Source: Nyssa sinensis (taxonomy: Eukaryota > Streptophyta > Magnoliopsida > Cornales > Nyssaceae). Taken from it: a DNA stretch of 64,000 bases. Both the position numbers and the translations under genes were made by a program. The notes under the pieces were generated by a model. It did no database searches and had not been told where the DNA came from. It was given only the letters and a program-made list of their open reading frames with translations. Location: contig CM018052.1 in NCBI GenBank assembly GCA_008638375.1, positions 5,988,506-6,052,505 on the forward strand. Direction: 5' to 3'. Positions 23,206 to 34,330 of the stretch are shown here, in pieces (position 1 is the stretch's first letter; every line of letters begins with the position of its first letter).

Positions 23206-23570
23206 TTTTTTTTATAAGTAAAAGATGTATAAAAGAAGAAAAATAAATACAAGATCAAGAGGGCATACCCTCGAACAAGCTAAAGGGAAGGAGAACTACT
23301 ACAGGCAGAAGAACTCACGACCCCAAGCAGGAAATAAACCAAGACTAAACAGAAATAATACAAAACAAGAGGGCATACCCTCAGACAAGCAAAAAGGAAA
23401 AACAAGAAAAACTAGAGCTCATGGCCCATGCTGAGAAATATTACATATTAAAAATACTACAAGGTAAAGACCAAGTACACTGGAGATGTCTATTGGAGAG
23501 AGAGTCCTGAATCCCTCTAGAAGATGTGAGCCTGCCACGGATCATGTCCTGAGTTTGAGCTATGTTGGCC
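23206..23570 (-). mobile_element. 5'-truncated L1 LINE fragment in arm C
   Basis: A poly(T) start (23206-23213) and ACTTATAAA-like end mark the 3' tail on the minus strand. It holds two GAGGGCATACCCTC hairpins (23259-23272, 23369-23382) and the last codons of ORF2. The viral sequence on the two sides does not overlap. Compared with copy B, 33 bases of target are missing and there is no duplication. At the 5' end of the LINE, TTTGGAAT could belong to either side. Confidence 0.85.
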
Positions 23571-24760
23571 TTTGGAATAACTTAAGTTTAGATGCTAAAA
23601 GGACTAAACCGTTATGTTTGATAGCATTAAGAACATGCTTCTTGTTTGAGTAAAGACTCAAATTGATTGACTCGTTGTTGAATTGCTGGGTTTAGTAACT
23701 GTTATTCTACTCTTTTGAACTAGATTTCTCCTAAGAGAAATTCAACATGGGATTTTTTCTTAGAAAGAAGATTGATTGATCGACTGATAGAAAAATCTTG
23801 TAGAGAATTGATTTCTCTAGACTGTGGATTTCTAATGAAGTTAAATTTAACTATATATCCTACTAGTTTAGTGGTTATTCCATCACTCTCGGCAATAAAA
23901 GGATATAACAGACACATAAACGGGTTTCTTAGGATTACTCTGTCAAACTTGTTCTTAACTAAAACAAAAGGTGTTTTAAAACAAACTTTATCCTGATATT
24001 CGTGTGCGTTGGATAATTTGTACTGAATTTGCATTGAACTGCCATTAGCGAATTTCAGATGCTCACGGGTTTTTTCATAGAATTTAGTGGGGATAAGTCC
24101 TTCTTGAATGTAGTTAAGATCTGCGCTAGAGTCGATGAGAGCAATTGTATTTATTTCAAGCTCGTTGCAAACTATGATCTTGACTGGGCATCTCCACTTT
24201 TGGAAATTGATCTTAGTGATTGCTTCCAAGAACTGTGTTTGATCATTGAGACTAGTAGAGGGTAACTCTTGGGAAACAGTGATGTTATTGGTTGGTCCAA
24301 CCTCACTATCTGTAATTTGAGTAATAGGTATGAGAGGAGGAGGGAGATAGTTGTTTACGTCCTGGCGGAGCGATTCGTGATCGATCCTAAGGACTGTTAA
24401 GTTTTTGCTAAGGGTGTGAACTAGCTGCTTTAAATCTACAATTTCTTGTTTGGTTTGGTTAATTTCTTGTTGTAGATCTTGGATTGTAACTAGATTGGAT
24501 TTACTATTAAATCGATTTAAAATATTATTAATTTGGACGGGAGGACTAGGAGGAATAACTGGTGACTTCTTAACAGTTTCTGTAGCTAAAGCTGATCTAA
24601 ATTGGTTTAAATATTGGGATTTTACTAAAGGATCTTTTACATTATTGCTTAAATCGAGTAAAATTTCTTCTAGTTTACTTAAAACGTTCATTGTTTTACA
24701 ACAATTACGATTGCAATTGTCAGTACATCCTATCTTAACATGAGGACTGCCTGACTAGTG
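23571..24760 (-). pseudogene. Endogenous caulimovirid copy C: protease and RT remnant
   Basis: The minus-strand frame 24691-23720 (323 codons, no stop) begins MNVLSKLEEILLDLSNN, continues through a coiled-coil-like spacer (LQQEINQTKQEIVDLKQLV) and reaches the aspartic protease, with motif ALIDSSADLNYI near 24150 where the usual Gly of D-(S/T)-G is Ser. It ends with the linker ISRSINLLSKKKSHVEFLL. RT begins at NQFESLL near 23675 but is deleted from QEACF to the NVIKHNG segment: the equivalent of about 620 bp of copy B, including the YIDD catalytic motif, is missing at about 23633. Confidence 0.85.
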
Positions 24761-24879
24761 GTTTGACCTATGGTCAGAGGACTAGTTTAACTATTCAATT
24801 TCATTTTCACTATCGTCTGAACTGTAGGATGAAGAACTAGAAGATTCACTATCTGTGTTTCTAAGTTCTAGAATCCTGA

Positions 24880-26465
24880 ATAACTCTTTTTTTTTTTTTT
24901 TTTTATCTTGATTGCCTTAGAGGGCATTGATTAATTGTTTAACTTTACAATCTAACTGGAAAATGACCTGATTTTCCACATTTAAAGCAAACATCAGCAT
25001 ATGTTGCTTTGCGGGTTGTGTTTTTTCCAGTAAAAGCTTTCTTTCTATGGTTTGTTTTGTTATAACTACGTGTTTGTTTGTTATTATGCTCACCTTGGTG
25101 GTGGCTTTTCCTATGTTTGTGACAGTGGCAGTGATGTTGGTGGCAACTGTCACAATTTTTATGGCATCTATTATGGTAATGGCTGTGGAATCGTCGTTTA
25201 GACGATACAATTGAAGGTAAGCCATATTGGACACAGAAATTACCAAGTTCATACTTGGCCCTTTTCTTGTTCCGAGAGGCTTGGTTACTAATTTTCATGT
25301 TCATGCACATCCGCATGCCTTCTCTGCGAACTCTGCAAATGATATCACCGTATGTCAAACTAGGGTAATCTATGACTCCAATGTCTTTACTAAAGACTTC
25401 TCTAATCTTATGCGCAAAAAGACTAGGAAGACCATTAATGAACTTTTCTTTCCAAAATGGCGAGTCACTGTCTCCTCTAAGCATGACTCTTGAGCAGAAG
25501 ACGTCTGTATACCATTCGATATCACTAAGTGTTGGACATCTGAGGTTACTTAACTAATCATGGATCCTCGTGGTTATATGACTAGGTGTTCCTATGAAAT
25601 GTTTAGTAATTGTGTAAATGAGTGTATTAACTCCATCGGGTACACCTGACCTATTGTTTCGTCAAAGACGGGGTTACCGTAGGGTCTCGTTTAACTATGT
25701 GAAGGGCTTCTCTGGTTTCTTCAGTGAGATGTTTTTCCCACCATGTAAGAAGCTTGCCCGTGAAACCTAGAACTAGCAATTTTACTACTTCACTTTGAGT
25801 GTTGCTATTCTTCTCAAGGTAGAAGTTAGCAACAATCACCATGTGACTAAGTTTATTTAATATTTCTTGTTCTGAATAGCCATCTATATTCTACTCATAG
25901 AGGCGGTCAGAAACAATTGAGAAATGACTGTGGAATAGTCTTTCCTTCTAGTGGAGATCAGGAGGAGTTGGTCGACTATACCTATTATTTGTTATGCTGG
26001 TAGGGTTAACTCGAAGACAATGAAATTTATTAACTGTAAGACCCTGGAGTTGATCTTGTAATTGATCTAATTCCTAATACTGGGTTTGTAAAGCATCATC
26101 ATGATCGGTTGATGAATCAGCGTGGGATGTTGTGTCTGTTTTTTCGACGATTACTATGGTTTTGGAGGAACTAGAGGGTTCTTCCTTAACTAGTGTAACT
26201 GGATCCTGGAACATTTTTTATTAACTTGTGCTAAAGCCGTTGTAAGTTTAAGTTGAGGTTTTTGTGAAAGCTTTACTTCAGGTAATTTGATTAAAGGTTT
26301 TTCTAACTGTATAGAAGAAGAGTGTTGAGAAGAAGTAGATTGTTTTTGTGAAAGGTTTACTTCAAGTAATTTGATTAAAGGTTTTTCTCAGTTTTATCTA
26401 ACTGGATTCCAATTGTAATTAGGCAGTGGTTAGTGTAGTTGTTTTGTTCAACTATCTTCCTAGAT
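24880..26465 (-). pseudogene. Endogenous caulimovirid copy C: coat-protein region
   Basis: This is the counterpart of the copy B coat region. The frame 25842-25651 holds NFYLEKNSNTQSEVVKLL and GKLLTWWEKHLTEETRE. The frame 25484-24945 holds PSLFAHKIREVFSKDIGV and then a striking Cys/His-rich basic stretch (about 25200-25080: HYHNRCHKNCDSCHQHHC) before the zinc knuckle CFKCGKSGHF. A one-base shift right after the knuckle His moves its last Cys to another frame. An acidic tail (near 24850-24800, DSESSSSSS-like) follows. It is better kept than arm B but still broken near 25680, 25910 and 26060. Confidence 0.75.
26453..26465. repeat. Left target-site duplication of the 6-kb LINE
   Basis: TATCTTCCTAGAT is repeated at 32496-32508 on the far side of the LINE. 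Copy B at the equivalent place (near 17010) has the uninterrupted sequence. Confidence 0.85.
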
Positions 26466-26622
26466 TTTTTTTTTGGTAAGTAAAAATTTTATAAAACCAA
26501 AAGGAAAGAAAGAAAGAAAATACAAGATCAAGAGGGCATACCCTCGAACAAGCTATAGGGAAGGGAGAGCTTCTACAGGCAGAAGAGCATCCGTCCCAAA
26601 GTTACAAAAAACATAAAAACCA

Positions 26623-29600
26623 TTACACATTGGAGATGCTATTAGGAAGAGACCAAATACATTGAAGATGTCTATTAGTATTCGTGTTTGCAATCCTTTT
26701 AGAGGAGGAAAGCCTACCACGAATCATTTCCTGAATTTGAGCTATGATAGACCGAGAATTTGTCTTTATCCTGGAGAATAATCTGCTATTCCTTTCCCTC
26801 CAAAGAGTATAGACTATACAAGCAAGGGTGAGTTTTCTTATAGCAGAAGAGAAACCCTTTCCTTTGAAAATATTAGAAGCCCAAGTAATGATCTGCTGCC
26901 AGTCTCCAGAAGGGCAGTGAAAACCACTTTTAGAGAGCAAATGGGACCATATGCTGGAAGTAAAAGGACAAGAGAAGAAAAGGTGGCTATGACTCTAATG
27001 TTCACGCCTACAAAAAATACATTTGAGGTCATGACCAAGGCGAGAATAGAAAAGACAGTCCTTGGTTCGAAGATTGTTTCGAATAGTATTCCATGTTGAG
27101 CTGATGGAGAAGGCCCTGCTGGGGGAGGGCAACCAAATAGCTTTGTCATCCCTATGGGGGAAAGGGTGAAGGTTGCTAGGCATACCATTTTTTAACTCAA
27201 GCAAATGAGGAAAGTTTGCTGTCAGCCAACTCCACCGATGATCCATAATGATGGAACCAACTTTAGCATGTCTCCCAAGGCCTGAATCATAAATAACCCT
27301 TTCCCCCATATTATCATATATATGGAACTAGTGGGGAGCCAATAGTCAAACCAGAGAGAGGCGAAGAGACCATTCCCAATAGAAAATTGATGAAAGGCTT
27401 GAACAAGTGCCTGAATTTAAGCATTTTCCTCCAAGTCCACGGGCAAGATTGGGGGCATTTAACCTCTTAAAAACTCCTACCTTTCAGAATATTGCAACGA
27501 ATCCAATGGACCCAAGGGGAGTTAGAAGGGTTTTGGCATATTGCCCAAATGAGCTTCCCTAAAGCTGCTTTATTCCACTCGACAAGCTTCTTTATCCTGA
27601 GCCCCCCTTCATTGCGAGGGCAGGTAATGTCATCCCACGCCACTTTAGATCCGGTAAAGATGAGATGGTTGCCACTCCGAAGAAAAGATCTCATAGCTTG
27701 CTCAACCTGATTAATCACTTTTTTTAGAGAGAAGGAAATGGGAAGACCAGAAAACCTGGATGCTAAAAAGCACAGATTTGATAAGCTGGAGCCGACCTGA
27801 ATAAGAAAGAGATTTAGTAGACTAGTAAGTAATTTTACCAATGATGCAGTAAACCAGGGCTTTATAGTCATGGGCTTTAAGCTTAGTAGAAATCAAGGGG
27901 ACACCAAGATAACGGATAGGAAGGGATCCTTCAGGAAATCCAATGTGGTCAATGATGTGATGCCAGGTATTGTTGTCCATGCCAGATTGGAAAATGTGAC
28001 TTTTGAAGGCATTGTGAAGTGGCCCAGAGAAGGTAGCAAATGTGTGAAGCCCTTTCTTGAGAATAGAGGCTGAAAGGAGATCCCCATGACAAAAAAGCAT
28101 AATATCATCAGCAAAGCAAAGATGTGTCAGCTTTGTTTTGTTACATCTCCAGTGGTGCTTGAAATGAGGGGCAGCTGATCTCTGATGGATAATCAAGGAG
28201 AGAACATCCGTAACAAGAACAAAAAGATAAGGGGATAAAGGATCCCCCTATCTTGACCCTTTAGCTCCAGGAAAGAAGCCTTCAAGCTCGCCATTAATAA
28301 CAATTGACAAACAAGCAGTAGATATACAGCAGTAAATCCAATCAATAAAAAGCTGAGGGAATCCCATTAGGCACAAAGTATCAATAATAAAATCCCATCG
28401 CACCAAGTCAAAGGCCTTCTTAAGGTCAACTTTCATAGTACAGCGAGGGGAGCCTGTGTTCTTGTGAGCAAGTAGGATGTTATCACTAATATTTCTTCCT
28501 TGAATGAAGGCAGACTGGGACGGATCATTAAGGTTAGGAAGGACTTTCTTCAGGCGATTGGCAAGGATTTTGGAAATGATTTTGTATATAGTGTTACAGC
28601 AGGATATAGGGCGATAGTCATGAATAGAAGAAGGGTTAGGGACCTTGGGAATGAGGGCAATGGTAGTGGAGTTGAATTCTTTGAGAATGGATCTTGAGGA
28701 AAAGAATTCAAAGATAGCAGCAATGACCTCAAGCTTGACTATGCTCCAAGTCTTTGGAAGAAAAAACCATTGAATCCATCAGGTCCCGGAGCTTTATTAG
28801 GGTGGAGGCTAAAGAGGGCTTCCTGAATTTCAGCATTAGTAACTGGGCATTGGAAAGCCATGAAGGAGTCATTAGGAAGACGCTTAGAGATAAAGCCTGC
28901 AAAAGCTTGCCTCCCTAGGTACAGAATGGAGCTTTCAGTTCCGAGAAGGTCATGATAGAAGTGAATTATGGAGCTTTTGATCTCTTTGATGTCATCAATT
29001 TTGTTACCAAAAGCATCCAAAAGGCTGACTATTTTGTTTCGGTTTCTTCTGTTTAACACTGACTTGAAAAAGGAGGAAGTATTTTGATCACTTTCAAAAA
29101 GCCATTGGACTCGGGATTTTTGCTTGGCCAAGCTCTCCTCGCTGGAAAGAATAGAATAATAAGATTGGATAGCTTCTTTTCCCTCAGAGATGAGCCTGCT
29201 ATCACCGGGATTCCGTTCAAGGAGACTTTGGATGTCATGGAGCTTAGTGCGGGCTTCATGGACTTTAGAAGAAAAGTTCTTGAATCTTTTCTGATTGAAA
29301 TCCTTAAAAGCATACTTAACCTTCTTGAGCTTTTGGCAGCAAATGAACATGGCTTTCCCTTGGACATTTGAGTTCCAGGCCTGTTCCACCGTAGGAAAAA
29401 AGTCATCATAATCGGCCCAGAAGTTGAAGAATTTGAAAGGGATTTTGCCCCTTTTCCTTGGGATGCCGGATCTGACAATAATTGGAGAGTGGTCGGAAAG
29501 CCCAGGAGGAGGAAACTCAGCCTCAGCAAATGGAAAAGCACTGAGCCAATCTTGATTAATGAGAGCTCTATCGAGCTTCCTCTGAATAGTGAAGGGGGCA

Positions 29601-30172
29601 GCCTGACCATTACACCAGGTGAAAAAATGTCCAGAATAACGTAAATCCTCAAGCTCAGAGTTCATGAAGCATTTATTCCAATCATCCATAGTACTGGACC
29701 AGTCATGGCTGCCACCTTTCCTTTCATAAGGGAAACAAATGGCATTAAAATCCCCAAAAATCAGCCAAGGGATGTCCTTGGATATGGAGGCCTGGAGGGA
29801 GATTTCCCGCCATAAATCATTCCGCTGAAGAGGAGAGTTAGAGCCATAAATAACAGAAATAATCATAAAAGCATTAGAGTCCCGGACTGTGACATTGCAG
29901 TGAATGGCTTGAGCATTGGTACAAGAAGAATTAATCTGCAAGAGAGAGTTATTCCATCCTATCCAAATTCTCCCAGAGGGCTAGGGAGGATAATTATTCA
30001 AAAAAGACCAACCAGGAATGAGAGAATTGGCTAAGGCATCTTTAGAAGAATCCTTAATTTTTGTCTCAACTAATCCAAAAAAACAAAGAGAATAACCTTG
30101 AACAATGGAGCGAACTTCCCTTTGCTTGGCTCAGCTATTCAACCCCCTGATATTCCAACAGGCAAAATTCAT
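26623..30172 (-). pseudogene. LINE ORF2: endonuclease-reverse transcriptase, minus strand, broken
   Basis: The start at 30172 gives MNFACWNIRGLNS followed at once by a TGA. The longest intact stretch, 29941-28739 (400 codons), covers the endonuclease (FGDFNAICFP, GLSDHSPIIV) and the beginning of RT (NKAPGPDGFNGF). Frameshifts and stops then alternate with KVDLKKAFDLVRWDF (28430), LTHLCFADDIMLFCHGD (28140) and the C-terminal WRERNSRLF (26780). The zf-RVT Cys/His cluster (CIFCRREH, near 27000) is split by a frameshift. It is clearly dead. Confidence 0.85.
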
Positions 30173-30215
30173 TGAGAAAAGGAAAGAGAGTTGGAACCTA
30201 AGTTCCCTTGATTCC

Positions 30216-32372
30216 TTAAGAGTTTTCTCTGCCGTTTTTGCTTCTTGAGCTGATTTCTTTTATAGTTGTTCCAGTATCAGCTTCATCAACCTTGGCTATC
30301 TTATCCACTAATGGGTTAGAGTTTGGAGAGGTAGTGGAAGAAGAGTTGCTTGCTGCATACGGAGAGATCCCTGCTAAACAAGATCCGTTAGTGCTAGGAT
30401 ATTGAGGAGTCTGAAAAGCAATACCATTGTTATGAGATGGAGGAAGAGAGGTCAATTCCGGAGCAATTTTTGCAGCCACTACTTGAGTAGAGGAAGATGG
30501 GGGGACATCCTGAGGTAACAGATTAGAAGCAGCAGGACTGAAATGAGTCAACATATTAGAGTCGGCAAGGGATAGATTTCTAGTAAGGGGGTCGGTCTCA
30601 ATTGGATTTAGAGACAGCACTTGAAATTGATCCGAATTTTGCCTTATATCCCCTGAGGCGTTGTCAGTGAGAGTGACACCTATTTGGACGTGTCTTCACT
30701 AGGATTACTGCCACCTTTGTTTGATCAGAGAGTTTGATATCAAAATAGTCAGGAAGCTCTTTGGTAGCATCCACTTCGACACAGATTCTAGCGTAGCTGA
30801 TCCTGGATTGATCTTCTGTATGAGAATCTGCATAAAGAGGGTTCCCAATAACACTGGCTACATAGCTAAGGCCTTGAGCTCTCCAGAGTTCAAACGGGAC
30901 ATTATAGAATTTAATCCAAATAGGAATTTTTGCCACTTCCTGCTTAGAAAGAGCCATGCCTGGTTGCCATTTTTGGAGAATTATATGTCGACCAGAGAAG
31001 TGCCATAAACCACCTTTAAGAATATGGTTGATAGCATGCATGGAGTCAAATTTGAAAAAATAAAATCCATTACCATTGGTGAGAACAGAGGATAACCCTT
31101 CATTGGTCCACAGTTTTTCGGTAATTTTTTTTACCACAGAAATGGCATTTTCTTGCCCAAGAAATAGCCAACCAGGGTGTGTTCCCGATCGGATATGTCG
31201 GCCTGAAGAACCTCGGGGGAGGGGGGCTGGATGTGATCCTGTTGTCCTCACGTAAGGGTTGCTTAAATTCCAACTTGAATTTCTTTGGTGAAGATGATTT
31301 ATGGAAAAGGGATGACCAGGCGGGAGGAAGAGATTGGCCAGATGGGTTAAGATTTGAAAAGGAAGGCACATTACCACTATGCTGATGCAAATGAGTGGAC
31401 GGACCAGATGATAATGGAGACAATTGTAGCTGTGTTACAGTGGGGCCTGGTGCAATTTCAGAGGATGGTAAATCAGCATGATCAGCATCCTGTAAAATTG
31501 TTGAGGGGAACTGTTGAGAGCCGCAGGGAATGACTTCTTTGACCAGAGAAGTTGGCCCTTTGGAATTTTCATCAGTCGCATTGGAGCGTGAGTAATGAAT
31601 GAACCCCTTTACTGTTATGACTAGCTTTGGTGTGGGGATCTGACATGTAAGCTGCCATATGAGAATCTGACTGTGGGTCCGTCGAAGTAGATGTGTGAGC
31701 AGTAGGTTGAACCGCTGTATATGAGTGAACATTTGAAGTAGTAGGCGGTGGATGAGGACCTATGTGAGAAGACTCCCAAGCTCGGAGAGATGACAGAGTA
31801 GAGGGGCGGGACCCATTAATGTCATAAGCAGCAGCTAAGCTGCTACAAGCGTATGGAAAAGCTGTAGCAGCATTGTTTGGAAGCTAAGCTGGAGAGATAA
31901 AAGCACTTTGCTTTTGGTGGTTGACCATGGGGCAATATGAGTTAGCCGTAGTTTGCCCAGAATGTCCACATGGAATGTGAGCTATTAGCATTGAGGGAGT
32001 GACTGTGCAAACAGTGATATGATGAGGCCCAGTCGAGGTAGGGGAGTGTGGTAGGTTGGCTTGATCCAGATGAGAAACCAAGGGTAAAGCAGTAGCAGCG
32101 TTATTTGGGTGTGATGGTTGGACTATTTGACTAGTGGGCGCAGGAATACAATTGGGAGTTTGGTGAGAATCTGACATGCCAAATGCCATATGCCTGTGAG
32201 TAACTGATGGAAGGATAGGTTAAATAGGGCATATAGCCTTTTCAGCAGAATTTTGGGATGACGTTATGAGGGGGCCTAATGAGGTAGAAGCCGAATCATT
32301 CGTTGAGGGAGGAACATCCATGGCATCATGATGGTCGATGATCATCATAGTGGACGGTTGATTGATTGCCAT
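30216..32372 (-). pseudogene. LINE ORF1 (DUF4283-type), minus strand, broken
   Basis: The start at 32372 reads MAINQPSTMMIIDHHDAMD. A stop follows near 32220 and the frame resumes through a Ser/Pro/Thr-rich region. The conserved domain lies at about 31170-30670: NGNGFYFFKFDS, GRHIILQKWQPGM and IPIWIKFYNVPFELW. Unlike the plus-strand LINE, the CCHC zinc knuckle is missing, because the sequence passes from VAVILVKTR directly to unrelated Ser-rich sequence (near 30665), consistent with an internal deletion. The C-terminus keeps NPLVDKIAKVDEADTG. Confidence 0.75.
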
Positions 32373-32495
32373 TCATGCCAAGAAATACAGAAAACTAGAA
32401 AGAAAAGAAGGCTAAGAGCAAAACAAGAGCAAGAGAGGGACAGATTCTAGAGAGAAGACAGAGCTTCTCTCTCTAACCTTCTTTCATTCTCACCT

Positions 32496-32508
32496 TATCT
32501 TCCTAGAT
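32496..32508. repeat. Right target-site duplication of the 6-kb LINE
   Basis: TATCTTCCTAGAT, as at 26453-26465, continues into viral sequence (GTTTCACCTACAAGAGG), restoring co-linearity with copy B. Confidence 0.85.
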
Positions 32509-33180
32509 GTTTCACCTACAAGAGGTAGTTTAAATGGTGAAGCAACTACTTCTGAACCTAAGTGTTGGACTATGATTGTTCATGCTGGAGGATGACTAGA
32601 TTTGATTATGGTTTTGTCTTCCTTAATCCATTTAACTTTGGTAAGGGTATGACACTTAGAGTGTCGTTCATAGTGATTTTCTACATAATTGAGAAATGGG
32701 ATGTTTTCATGTTGTTCGTGTATGAATTCTCCCCACCTAGTGTAAATATGTAACTTTTGTTCTTTAGTGTGACTGGCTCTATATTGTTCTCTTTTGGCCT
32801 TATTAGCCTCAGATGCAAAATCTGCATTTAGGGTAGCTTAGTCAATAATGAACCCTTTAGAGAGTGTATTGAGTTCGTGGTGAGTTTCTTGGGTCTCAAC
32901 GTCTGTAGGACTAGGAAATGTGACCGTATCGTTGTCGTTTTCTATGACTTGCGACTGCGATGTGTAACAGGGAGTGTTAATTTGAGATTTTAACTTGAGA
33001 CCTTGGAGATCTAAGTTTTGATCTCACCTTTGTCCGGGTTTTAACTTTTTAGATCCATGTGTTATGAGTTCAGATCTGGTATGACTAGGAGTCATACTAG
33101 AGTTTAGAGACCAAAATCTCTATTCATCGAAACTAATCCTAGTAGATCCATCATGGAACTACTGAATAAGGTCGACGTTG
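32509..33180 (-). pseudogene. Endogenous caulimovirid copy C: end of movement protein and coat N-terminus
   Basis: The minus strand starts at the NNVNLIQ and FHDGSTRISFDE-like end of the movement protein (33180-33120) and continues through a degenerate linker to REQYRASHTKEQ, FIHEQHENIPFLNYV and KCHTLTKVKWI (32780-32610). The virus-derived sequence stops at about 33181, where an AT-rich hairpin begins. The front of the polyprotein is therefore absent from this arm. Confidence 0.75.
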
Positions 33181-33431
33181 GTTTATGTGTTTATATATAT
33201 ATATGTATAAACACATGCATAAGGCACTCTTAAAAAGTTGTTTTGGACTAAAAATATTAATATTCAACTAAAGAGTAATTCTATCAATTTACTTTTTTTT
33301 GTTAATTCCGTTAATCTAACAAGTCAGACAAGGGATGTAGTGTAGTTTTAGAAATTAGAGGTGAAGTATTCATAATTATAAGAAATCTCAAAAAATGTTA
33401 TTGTAATTTACCCCATAGTTATACATGTAGT

Positions 33432-33465
<34 letters not shown>

Positions 33466-33696
33466 TATGTCTTCGTAATTATATTTGTAAATTTTACTTC
33501 AATTTGAGTCAAAAGTATTGTTAATGAGAAAAATTATGATGTAAGTGTAAAAAATATAAGTTCACGAGTTTATAAAGATATTAGAAAATTTTGTATGTCT
33601 TAGATTTAATATTATATGTATTTTTGTTGTGAACTATTAAATTACTATTAAAAACTTTCAGATAAAATCATTTTTTATATTGAAATTCATAAACAT
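33181..33696. other. AT-rich spacer with hairpin and microsatellites
   Basis: No gene is visible. At 33185-33216 an 11-bp perfect stem (ATGTGTTTATA / TATAAACACAT) flanks a TA-rich loop, exactly at the end of viral arm C. A (GT)n tract followed by (TA)n lies at about 33431-33470. This is the sequence into which the Tat element inserted. Confidence 0.7.
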
Positions 33697-34251
33697 TGAT
33701 ATACCATAAAGTGACAGACCAATCTCCGCATGACACGTGTGCCTACAGAACAGCCAAAGTTCATCCATCAAGAGCAGGTTTAACCATATGGCCTTCAGAG
33801 CTTATTGATAGGAAGCCCATGCAACCCTCAGACTCATCTCAAGCTCAGAAGGTACTACGAACACTCACAAGAAGGTTCCGAGCTTATTGCCGCCTTAAGC
33901 ACCCTACCGAGCTAAGGATAAGGAAACAAAATTCAACAAAGAAACTGCCACTCAAGCGCAGTGTTCAACATGGTATGTAACTGCCACACTCTGATGATCA
34001 AATTCCTACTTTCACGACTCTAGCTCCTAATCAACTTAGGAGATCCACAGCCTATAAATAAAACCCTAAGGTGCGCTTCTTAATTCATGCTCATTCAATT
34101 ACTTTCAATTACAGTATTTCAATTCAGTTTATTGACTTTATTATCGGAGCGACTACCATCGGAGCCAACCCAGTGGCCCTCTGATCTCTTTCTTTGAGTG
34201 TTCAACAAGCAAAGAGGAACGGACCCCCACTGATCAGAAAGTGCAGCATCA
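33697..34251 (+). mobile_element. 5' LTR of the Tat element
   Basis: 555 bp, TGATATACC...GCATCA. It contains a TATA-like CTATAAATAAAACCC (about 34055-34069) some 190 bp before its end, a normal place for the LTR promoter. It is similar throughout to 60867-61418. Confidence 0.88.
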
Positions 34252-34253
34252 GT

Positions 34254-34272
34254 TTGACGCCGTTTGTGGGAA
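34254..34272 (+). other. Primer-binding site of the Tat element
   Basis: TTGACGCCGTTTGTGGGAA lies two bases after the LTR end. It closely resembles the TTGGCGCCGTCTGTGGGAA type seen in many Tat-lineage elements, with decay at a few bases. I do not assign the tRNA with certainty. Confidence 0.7.
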
Positions 34273-34330
34273 ACGATGATCGTTTCTTACTAAAAGTTCT
34301 TTTCTTTGCAAACAAACTCACCGGAGGATC

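Larger units (their letters stand above)
26466..32495 (-). mobile_element. L1-type LINE on the minus strand
   Basis: The 6030-bp insert is bounded by a 12-13-bp duplication and has its T-rich (minus-strand A) end at 26466-26474. On the minus strand it has a short leader (32495-32373), ORF1, ORF2 and a 3' UTR with one GAGGGCATACCCTC hairpin (26532-26545). It belongs to the same family as the LINE at 8577-15418, with clearly similar ORF2, but is older judging from its many stops, and its leader differs. Confidence 0.9.
16333..33180. repeat. Giant inverted repeat of viral DNA (arms B and C)
   Basis: Left arm 16333-21775 and right arm 21887-33180 carry the same viral segment in opposite orientation. 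Removing the two LINE insertions from the right arm and allowing its RT deletion gives arms of about 5.4 and 5.5 kb. Both arms share a rearranged junction in which the RNase H end (DFLI) runs into the inverted polyprotein tail at CATGAGGGGACT (21135 on plus; 22557 on minus). A shared aberrant junction argues for inverted duplication of one rearranged copy, not for two independent integrations. Arms differ by scattered substitutions and small indels. Confidence 0.8.
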
